A stretch of 19,100 bases of DNA from NCBI GenBank assembly GCA_044433365.1, contig JAWXTR010000059.1, positions 1-19,100 of the forward strand. Direction: 5' to 3'. Source of the DNA: CAMQVM01 sp044433365 (GTDB lineage Bacteria > Bacteroidota > Bacteroidia > Bacteroidales > Rikenellaceae). Positions 13,634-19,100 of the stretch are shown piece by piece. The translations under genes and the position numbers were made by a program. The notes beneath the pieces were generated by a model. That model had not been told where the DNA came from. It made no database searches and saw only the letters and a program-made list of their open reading frames with translations. How positions within the stretch are numbered: position 1 is the stretch's first letter; every line of letters starts with the position of its first letter.

Positions 13634-14947
13634 ATGAACCCTAAGAATTTGCGTAAAATTATTACAATACTGTCGTTAACAGCAATTTCTCTCTTTTCAA
13701 GAGTTAATGCACATTCTATTAATAATATAGAGATAATAAAAAACGATAGCGTTGCAGTAATTGTTGAGAAAAAGATAAATTACGATAGCCTACTTTCAGT
13801 TTGGTACAAAAATAATATCTACAGCTCTTACGACAAATTTACAACTGAATTTATAGATATAGATTTAGATGAAACATTTAATCCTAAAGAGATTTTAGCC
13901 GACTCTATCTATGCTCAGCGATTAGATATGCTTGCTACTGCTATCCAACTCCCTTATAATGAGGTGGTAAAGAGCTACATAGGGGTATATACAATAAAAA
14001 ATCGAGAATATATGGCTCGCCTTATGGGTTTAGCTCAATATTATATGCCAATAATCGAGCAAGAGCTTGATTTAGAGGGCGTTCCAGATGAATTGAAGAT
14101 TGTACCAATTATTGAGTCGGGGCTTAATCCACGTGCAATGAGTCCAGTAGGAGCCGGAGGGTTATGGCAATTTATGATGCGAACAGGTAAGTCGTATGGA
14201 TTGGAGATAGATTCGTTTGTTGATGAACGTATGGACCCGATAAAATCTACACGAGTGGCAATAAAATATATGAAAGAGCTTTACAAGATTTATGAAGATT
14301 GGACTCTTGTAATTGCTGCATATAATTGTGGTCCAGGAAATGTAAATAAAGCGATAAGTAGGGCAGGAAATGCTCGCACTTATTGGGATATTTACAATTT
14401 TTTACCTCGTGAAACTCGCAACCATATCCCAGCATTTATAGCAGCAACCTACGCCTACACCTTCCATAAGGCACATGGAATTGAGCCTACAATGCCGCCA
14501 TATCAGATTGCTACCGACACAATTATGGTCAATAAGATGATGCACTTCGACCAAATTTCGTCTACTCTTGGAATTTCTAACGAACTTATTCAAAATTTTA
14601 ATCCTCAATATAAGCTAGATATAATTCCAGCAAAGGAAAAAGAGTATGCTCTAATATTGCCTATAAACGACATACTTTCGTTTGTGGAGCATGAAAAAGA
14701 GATTTACGCAAAGGATACAACCTATCTAAAGAGTTATTTAGGTAGTAGCTCGATGGCAGCAACTGCACTTAAAGAGAGCCAAAAGAAGATGCTTTCAGCT
14801 GCTACTGTCACCTATAAAGTAAAAAGTGGCGATAACCTTGGTGCTATTGCTCGCCGCTACGGTACAACAGCACAAAAAATTATGTATCTTAATGGTATAA
14901 CAAATCCTAAACGATTAAGAATAGGACAAGTATTAAAGATTAAGTAG
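13634..14947 (+). CDS. mltD: Lytic transglycosylase with SLT and LysM domains (MltD-like)
   Basis: Cleaves the glycan strands of peptidoglycan, leaving 1,6-anhydro ends, in the periplasm. The 437-aa protein starts with a signal peptide (about 1-26, cut near VNAHS). The SLT domain carries catalytic Glu161 in PIIESGLNPRAMSPVGAGGLWQF (158-180), then GKSYGL, VDERMDP, and the AAYNCGPGNV motif (228-237). A middle region with a second, LysM-like fold may lie at about 290-345. One clear LysM is at the C-terminus (TYKVKSGDNLGAIARRYG, 393-410, to the end), which would hold the enzyme on the wall. It lies in a tight run with the DUF5683 gene 12 nt upstream and phoH 5 nt downstream, implying co-transcription and a joint link between segregation and wall remodelling. 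Confidence 0.93.
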   Translation: MNPKNLRKIITILSLTAISLFSRVNAHSINNIEIIKNDSVAVIVEKKINYDSLLSVWYKNNIYSSYDKFTTEFIDIDLDETFNPKEILADSIYAQRLDMLATAIQLPYNEVVKSYIGVYTIKNREYMARLMGLAQYYMPIIEQELDLEGVPDELKIVPIIESGLNPRAMSPVGAGGLWQFMMRTGKSYGLEIDSFVDERMDPIKSTRVAIKYMKELYKIYEDWTLVIAAYNCGPGNVNKAISRAGNARTYWDIYNFLPRETRNHIPAFIAATYAYTFHKAHGIEPTMPPYQIATDTIMVNKMMHFDQISSTLGISNELIQNFNPQYKLDIIPAKEKEYALILPINDILSFVEHEKEIYAKDTTYLKSYLGSSSMAATALKESQKKMLSAATVTYKVKSGDNLGAIARRYGTTAQKIMYLNGITNPKRLRIGQVLKIK

Positions 14948-14952
14948 GAAAT

Positions 14953-15939
14953 ATGAGCGAAAAAGAGAAACATAAAGCAACCGAACTATTTGACTTAGCT
15001 GAGATTGATCTTCTTAGCTTTTATGGTGAGAGAAATTCTAACATAAACTATATCAGTTCTAAATTTCAAGACTTGAAGATAACAAGTCGAGGTAATAAAG
15101 TGAAAGTTAATGGTGAAGAGAATGTTTTAGAGCGATTTAAAGAGGGGTTTGTGCAACTTATTGCCTATTTTTTACGTTATGGTCATATATCAAAATATGT
15201 TATCGACCAAACTTTTGATGCTCCAGAGCTAAATCGTATTCAGACAATCAATCCTAGCATAAACAAACAGGAGGGCGAGGATAACGATATAATAGTGTAT
15301 GGAAATAATGGTAATATTATTCGTGCACGCACTGAAAATCAGCGTAAAATGGTCGAACTTTTCTCAAAAAACGACCTTATGTTTGCCATAGGTCCTGCAG
15401 GTAGTGGGAAAACATATACTGCCATTGCTCTAGCTGTTAGAGCATTGAAAAACAGACAAGTAAAGAAAATTATTCTTACACGTCCTGCGGTAGAGGCTGG
15501 CGAAAAACTCGGATTTTTGCCTGGAGATATGAAAGAGAAGCTCGATCCATATCTGCAACCTCTCTACGATGCTCTTCACGATATGATGCCACAAAAAAAG
15601 TTGGCGGAGTATATGGAGCAATGGGTTATACAGATTGCACCGCTTGCATATATGCGTGGTAGAACTTTAGACGAAGCGTTTGTGATTTTGGATGAAGCTC
15701 AAAATAGCACCTCCTCGCAACTAAAAATGTTTTTAACACGTATGGGGCGAAATTCAAAATTTATTGTTACTGGTGATGTAACTCAGATAGATCTACCTAA
15801 AAAATCGGATTCTGGACTTACCAATACAATAAAAATTTTGGAGGGAATCGACTCTATCGCTGTTATTGAGATGAAAAGCGAAGATATTGTGCGTCATAAA
15901 TTGGTTAAGGATATTGTGGCAGCATTTGGCAATGCTTAA
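14953..15939 (+). CDS. phoH: PhoH-like ATPase
   Basis: Cytoplasmic P-loop ATPase of the PhoH/RhaPrnA type, probably an RNA-acting helicase linked to ribosome or RNA quality control, often found with ybeY. The 328-aa length is typical. The N-terminal part (about 1-110) is the small KH-like/PhoL domain. The ATPase domain has Walker A GPAGSGKT (147-154), the conserved RPAVEAGEKLGFLPGDMKEKLDPYLQPLYDAL (177-208), Walker B VILDEAQN (244-251) and TGDVTQIDLP (273-282). It starts 5 nt after the transglycosylase stop, so it is surely in the same transcript. A palindromic heptamer array begins right after its stop codon and may end or stabilise that transcript. Confidence 0.94.
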   Translation: MSEKEKHKATELFDLAEIDLLSFYGERNSNINYISSKFQDLKITSRGNKVKVNGEENVLERFKEGFVQLIAYFLRYGHISKYVIDQTFDAPELNRIQTINPSINKQEGEDNDIIVYGNNGNIIRARTENQRKMVELFSKNDLMFAIGPAGSGKTYTAIALAVRALKNRQVKKIILTRPAVEAGEKLGFLPGDMKEKLDPYLQPLYDALHDMMPQKKLAEYMEQWVIQIAPLAYMRGRTLDEAFVILDEAQNSTSSQLKMFLTRMGRNSKFIVTGDVTQIDLPKKSDSGLTNTIKILEGIDSIAVIEMKSEDIVRHKLVKDIVAAFGNA

Positions 15940-16034
15940 TTCATAATTCACAATGCATAATTTTGCATTGTGAATTATGAATTATGAATTATGAATTATG
16001 AATTATGCATTGTGAATTGTGAATTATGAATTAA
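15940..16034. repeat. Ten-unit heptamer array with a perfect 18-bp fold-back
   Basis: From 15965 to 16034 there are ten 7-nt units in exact phase: GCATTGT, five GAATTAT, GCATTGT, GAATTGT, GAATTAT, GAATTAA. Immediately upstream, TTCATAATTCACAATGCA (15940-15957) is the perfect reverse complement of 15964-15981, with a 6-nt loop. The element starts one base after the phoH stop and ends 14 nt before the purC ATG. No T-run follows the hairpin on the plus strand. Confidence 0.78.
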
Positions 16035-16048
16035 ATTAAATATTTATT

Positions 16049-16999
16049 ATGGAAAAAGCAGTTATTAAAACATCGTTTAATTTTGAAGGACAAAATAACC
16101 TATATGTAGGTAAAGTTCGTGATGTTTACTCTATTAAAGAGGATATTTTAGCTATGGTTGTAAGCGACCGTATTTCAGCTTTTGATGTGGTACTTCCAAA
16201 AGGTATTCCATTTAAAGGTCAAGTACTTAACCAAATCGCCTCTAAATTCTTAGATGCAACATCTGATATATGTCCAAACTGGAAAATTGCATCGCCAGAT
16301 CCTATGGCAACTGTAGGTTTCCGTTGTGAGACTTTCCCTGTAGAGATGATTGTTCGTGCCTACCTAACTGGTAGCTCTTGGAGAGAGTATAAAGCAGGAA
16401 ATCGTGAGATTTGTGGCGTTGCAATTCCAGAGGGAATGAAAGAGCATGAGCGTTTTGCTGAGCCTATCGTAACTCCTACAACTAAAGCAGAAATTGGTCT
16501 ACACGACGAAAATATATCGAAAGAAGAGATTTTAAAACAGGGTTTAGTGTCGAAAGAGGATTACGAACTACTTGAAAAATATTCGTTAGAATTGTTTGCT
16601 CGTGGCTCTGAAATGGCTGCTGAGCGTGGGTTAATTCTTGTAGATACAAAATATGAATTTGGTAAAAAAGATGGTGAAATTCACCTTATCGACGAAATTC
16701 ACACTCCAGATTCATCTCGTTATTTCTATGCCGACACCTACCAAGAACTTTTTGATAAAGGTGAGCAACAACGCCAACTTTCTAAAGAGTTTGTTCGTGA
16801 ATGGTTAATGGAAAATGGCTTTAAAGGTGAAAAAGGTCAAGAAGTTCCAGAAATGACCGATGAGTTTGTTGATAGCGTAAGCGAACGTTACATAGAGCTT
16901 TATGAGTGTATTACAGGTGAGAAATTTGTTAAATCACACTCTGAGGATATTAACTCTCGCATTGAGAATAATATTAAAAACTTACTTGCAAGACTTTAA
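16049..16999 (+). CDS. purC: SAICAR synthase
   Basis: Phosphoribosylaminoimidazole-succinocarboxamide synthase: joins aspartate to CAIR with ATP in purine synthesis. The 316-aa form is the longer bacterial/eukaryote-like type. Visible motifs are LYVGKVRDVYSI (18-29), VVSDRISAFDVVLPKGIPFKGQVLN (37-61), FPVEMIVRAYLTGSSWREY (96-114), and the ATP/metal-binding LILVDTKYEFGKKDGEIHLIDEIHTPDSSRY (195-225). No promoter or ribosome binding site is visible; the 14 bases before the ATG (ATTAAATATTTATT) follow the heptamer array. No other purine gene is adjacent. The call is secure. Confidence 0.97.
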   Translation: MEKAVIKTSFNFEGQNNLYVGKVRDVYSIKEDILAMVVSDRISAFDVVLPKGIPFKGQVLNQIASKFLDATSDICPNWKIASPDPMATVGFRCETFPVEMIVRAYLTGSSWREYKAGNREICGVAIPEGMKEHERFAEPIVTPTTKAEIGLHDENISKEEILKQGLVSKEDYELLEKYSLELFARGSEMAAERGLILVDTKYEFGKKDGEIHLIDEIHTPDSSRYFYADTYQELFDKGEQQRQLSKEFVREWLMENGFKGEKGQEVPEMTDEFVDSVSERYIELYECITGEKFVKSHSEDINSRIENNIKNLLARL

Positions 17000-17094
17000 T
17001 TAATTATAAATTATAAATGATAAATTATAAATTGTAGTTCATTTATCATTTATAATTTATCATTTATCATTTATCATTTATAATTTATAATTAA
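17000..17094. repeat. AT-rich heptamer fold-back between convergent genes
   Basis: The gap between purC and the barrel gene is filled by a perfect 26-bp inverted repeat, 17000-17025 and 17069-17094, built of TAAATTA/TAAATGA-like heptamers. The right half includes extra TTTATCA units. It begins one base after the purC stop and ends just before the complementary stop of the minus-strand gene. It could act as a two-way transcript end, although the stem is almost all A/T. Confidence 0.7.
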
Positions 17095-17095
17095 A

Positions 17096-17665
17096 TTAAA
17101 ATCCCACAGATACTCCTATCTGGATAACGCTATTTTTGTTAACATTATCTTTCAAGACGTTTGTAAGACCGTTTACGTAGCGTGCCCCTATCTTAAAAAG
17201 ACCCAAATCGACTGTGGCACCAACTCCCAGACCTACATCGAAAATATTGTAAGTGTCGGTCGCTAAATTTGACGAAACTCCATCTTCTTTCACCTTTGAA
17301 CGAAGATTTAACCCAACTTGTGGACCAGCCTCAACAGAAAGCAGACTAATTGGGGTGAATCTAAACATCATAGGCACATTGATATAGCTTAAAATTAGCT
17401 TTTCGTCCTTATCTTTCACATTTGCACCCTGCGTAGAGAAGAGCAACTCGGGAGCAAACGAGAGCTTAGATATAATATCCATCTGAGTCATAACTCCAAA
17501 GTAGTAGCCCGCTCTCATCTCCAAATCATCGCAATCTTTACCCACTAAAGTAGATACGTTAACACCCCCTTTCACACCAATTGTTTGTGCAAAAGAGCTG
17601 AAATTGATTAAAAATAGTGTAAAGATTGATATTGAAAATACTCTAATTATTTTTTCTATATTCAT
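17096..17665 (-). CDS. Small outer-membrane beta-barrel protein (porT-like)
   Basis: The 189-aa product has a signal peptide (about 1-27: MNIEKII...FSSFAQ), followed by TIGVKGGVNVSTLVG, a typical first strand of the Bacteroidetes OMP_b-brl_2 / porT-like family. Alternating hydrophobic and polar segments with turns follow (FAPELLFSTQGANV, INVPMMFRFTP, LLSVEAGPQVGLNLRSK, VGLGVGATVDLGLFKIGARYVNGLTNV). The protein ends in a C-terminal Phe (QIGVSVGF), the usual BAM recognition residue. About eight strands seem likely. Its ATG lies 7 nt after the stop of the OmpA/DUF3868-like gene, so the two are probably one operon and may form a membrane complex. The specific function is unknown. Confidence 0.85.
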   Translation of the reverse strand: MNIEKIIRVFSISIFTLFLINFSSFAQTIGVKGGVNVSTLVGKDCDDLEMRAGYYFGVMTQMDIISKLSFAPELLFSTQGANVKDKDEKLILSYINVPMMFRFTPISLLSVEAGPQVGLNLRSKVKEDGVSSNLATDTYNIFDVGLGVGATVDLGLFKIGARYVNGLTNVLKDNVNKNSVIQIGVSVGF

Positions 17666-17672
17666 AGCTCAA

Positions 17673-18749
17673 CTATTTCATTACATTTTCATTAACTGTT
17701 GTCATCTCACGGTAATTTACAACACATCTAACCTTACGTAAATCTGGAAGATAATCTTTTTTCAAAATATCGTAGTTCGATAGTTTTCTTAGCTCAAGAG
17801 TCTTTTGCCAATCGGTTTTTGAACTTTTTGCAATAGTTAAAATAGCCTGTTTATTTGCAAGCGACGAAGCTTCGACATGTTCGATAAATCCTTGCCAATT
17901 AGCTCCTTTCGAGCTAACTCTAAGCAACATTTTATTTACTCCTAACTGCTCGCTTATCATATCAGCAATAGTATTTGCTCTTTCTAGTGCCAATTTGCTA
18001 TTAAGTTTTTCGGTTCCCTCTGGTGAAGCAGAGCCGATAACTTCGATTGTTGTTAACGTTTTGTTATCGTCCGAATTAATATCGGCAAGCAGCTTGCGAA
18101 GCTGTCCAACAGTGGCACTATTTTTATCTAAAGTGGCATCATATTTTGCGCTATTAATCTCAAAATATGTAATTTCGCTCATATCTAAATCTTGAGTCAC
18201 CTCTTTTGTAACAGTTTTTGGCTTTTCAGGCTCTGGTTTTTCGGGAATAGTTATTCCAGAAGCTATAACATGACGGTCGATTACCACCTCCTTATGGCGT
18301 TTTCCACAATTTACCATTGTCCAGCCTACTAACTCAGAGTATGGCATCCAATCGCTTACAGGAGCACTCATATTGTAGTTAATGGTCATTGGCGATTTTT
18401 TATCCTCTACCCTAATTGCATCGGCATAAGGTAATCTTTCGCCCTTATCAGAAGCTTTTTTCTCTAATTTAGCCATTTTTTTACCATTTATAACCACAGG
18501 AGTAAGCAGGTAGTTGTCGGTAGATGTTAAAAATAGTGGCTGATAAATAATCTGTTCACGACGTTTTACCATACCCTTTGGCACCAACACGTCGTAGTCT
18601 ATATCGACCTTTGGATTCTCATAAGAGTCGGCGATAAGCTCAAGAGCTACAGGATTTGTTGTGATTTTTGCATCTCTTTGCAATGTTCTCATTCCGCAAC
18701 ACGATGCAAATAGAAATCCGCACGAGATTAGAAGTAATGTTTTTTTCAT
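17673..18749 (-). CDS. OmpA-domain lipoprotein, DUF3868-like N-terminus
   Basis: I place the start at 18749 because it gives a lipoprotein signal, MKKTLLLISCGFLFASC, with lipidation at Cys17. An in-frame ATG at 18920 would add 57 residues ahead of the signal and is unlikely. The 358-aa protein has an N-terminal beta-rich region (about 30-160, with LLTPVVINGKK and MTINYNMSAPVSDWMPYSELV) that resembles DUF3868 proteins of Bacteroidales envelope and fimbrial loci. A Pro/Glu/Lys linker (170-178) follows, then an OmpA-like domain (about 195-350) with EVIGSASPEGTEKLNSKLALERANTI. This domain carries the roughly 50-residue Bacteroidetes insertion containing GANWQGF and YLPDLRKVRCVVNY. It likely anchors the envelope to the wall with its barrel partner. 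A weak -7-like TACTCTTTG is at 18876-18868, with 3 nt instead of 2 in the gap and no -33. Confidence 0.85.
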   Translation of the reverse strand: MKKTLLLISCGFLFASCCGMRTLQRDAKITTNPVALELIADSYENPKVDIDYDVLVPKGMVKRREQIIYQPLFLTSTDNYLLTPVVINGKKMAKLEKKASDKGERLPYADAIRVEDKKSPMTINYNMSAPVSDWMPYSELVGWTMVNCGKRHKEVVIDRHVIASGITIPEKPEPEKPKTVTKEVTQDLDMSEITYFEINSAKYDATLDKNSATVGQLRKLLADINSDDNKTLTTIEVIGSASPEGTEKLNSKLALERANTIADMISEQLGVNKMLLRVSSKGANWQGFIEHVEASSLANKQAILTIAKSSKTDWQKTLELRKLSNYDILKKDYLPDLRKVRCVVNYREMTTVNENVMK

Positions 18750-18768
18750 AATTCTAAAATTTTTGTAA

Positions 18769-18802
18769 GAAGTTTTAAAAAGCGTATATAATCTAAAACT
18801 TC
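18769..18802 (-). other. Inverted repeat in the leader of the OmpA-domain gene
   Basis: GAAGTTTTA (18769-18777) and TAAAACTTC (18794-18802) are perfect 9-bp arms around a 16-nt loop, 20-53 nt before the ATG. The arm resembles the GAACTTCTAAAA leader word found near era. The rest of 18750-18942 is AT-rich sequence in which I see no gene. Confidence 0.35.
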
Positions 18803-18942
18803 CATAATTAATAATCAAAAAGTAACTTTTAAAAATTGTTAACTCAGAAAGAAATACAAAACTTGTGCAAAGAGTAGATTTTAAAGAAAAAAAAGTGTGA
18901 AAAATTGAATTTTCTAGCAAAAAACAGCGTAGTAAAAAAATA

Positions 18943-19100
18943 TTAAGTAGGGTAAAATAATTATTGGTGTATTTTTAAAAGTGCTATTGGAGATGAGATT
19001 TTTTGCTATTGAATCGAAAATATAGTGGTTCTATATTGAGATTTAATAGTGAAAAATATCGCTCCAAGAGTGCTATTAGGAATATGGCAATAATTGTTTT
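18943..19100. repeat. Long imperfect palindrome, MITE-like, cut by the window edge
   Basis: Left end 18954-18992 and the reverse complement of 19062-19100 match at 29 of 39 positions. The inner parts also pair, with small gaps, up to a centre near 19027, so nearly the whole 150 nt folds on itself. The outer end recurs at 141-176. No open frame of note lies inside. This pattern fits a non-autonomous transposon (MITE) or a structured repeat RNA. Its right boundary and any target duplication lie outside the window. Confidence 0.6.

Noticed and set aside
15940..16034. CRISPR-like reading of the heptamer arrays
   Set aside because: The units are 7 nt with no spacers and no cas genes are present; they are simple tandem repeats.
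18750..18920. 57-residue N-terminal extension of the OmpA-domain lipoprotein from an in-frame ATG at 18920
   Set aside because: A lipoprotein signal with a lipobox begins at 18749, and the extension would place it internally; the extension is of AT-rich low-complexity sequence.

Overview
The window looks like ordinary chromosomal backbone from an AT-rich Bacteroidetes bacterium, most likely of the order Bacteroidales. Three things point there. Several genes are preceded by the Bacteroidetes sigma-factor promoter (a -33 TTTG/TTG, about 19-20 nt, then a -7 TAnnTTTG). Start codons lack Shine-Dalgarno sites and sit behind A/T-rich leaders. The gene content is also typical: an OmpA/DUF3868-like lipoprotein, a porT-like barrel, and the chain parA-parB-DUF5683-LysM transglycosylase. 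I see no transposase, integrase, phage gene, CRISPR array, rRNA or tRNA.

Layout. Positions 1-318 are non-coding and hold two short repeat elements and a heptamer array. A plus-strand block follows: a ComEC-like DNA uptake channel (319-1710), an ABC-F protein (1834-3456), a coiled-coil/OmpA-like lipoprotein (3506-4351), pyrH (4403-5119) and frr (5263-5823). Two minus-strand genes come next, a ketopantoate-reductase-like enzyme (7792-6845) and a Cof-type HAD phosphatase (6792-5986), closed by a strong hairpin terminator. A divergent promoter region separates them from era (7960-8844) and a sodium/alanine-type symporter (8897-10276). A promoter at about 10357-10388 then starts a tightly spaced run: parA, parB, a DUF5683 membrane protein, a LysM lytic transglycosylase and phoH, followed by purC. 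This run joins chromosome segregation to cell-wall remodelling. At the right end, two convergent minus-strand genes encode an OmpA/DUF3868-like lipoprotein (18749-17673) and, 7 nt after it, a small outer-membrane barrel (17665-17096).

The genes are mostly conventional, and the least expected structure is between them. Five gaps carry arrays of degenerate AT-rich heptamers (xxATTAT type). Several run exactly from the upstream stop codon into the downstream ATG, and two fold back as long perfect inverted repeats. Four successive gaps between 7.9 and 12.3 kb share a GAACYTCTAAA-type leader word. A palindromic GTAGAGAC family splits pyrH from frr and recurs near position 15-117. The right edge holds a long imperfect palindrome resembling a MITE; one of its ends also occurs at 141-176.

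Among the proteins, the ABC-F protein has a clearly degenerate second ATPase site. The DUF5683 protein appears internally duplicated and carries a pentapeptide repeat. The ketopantoate-reductase-like enzyme lacks the usual active-site asparagines. I do not see strong evidence for a wholly new multi-gene system here; the heptamer arrays are the best candidate for something under-described.
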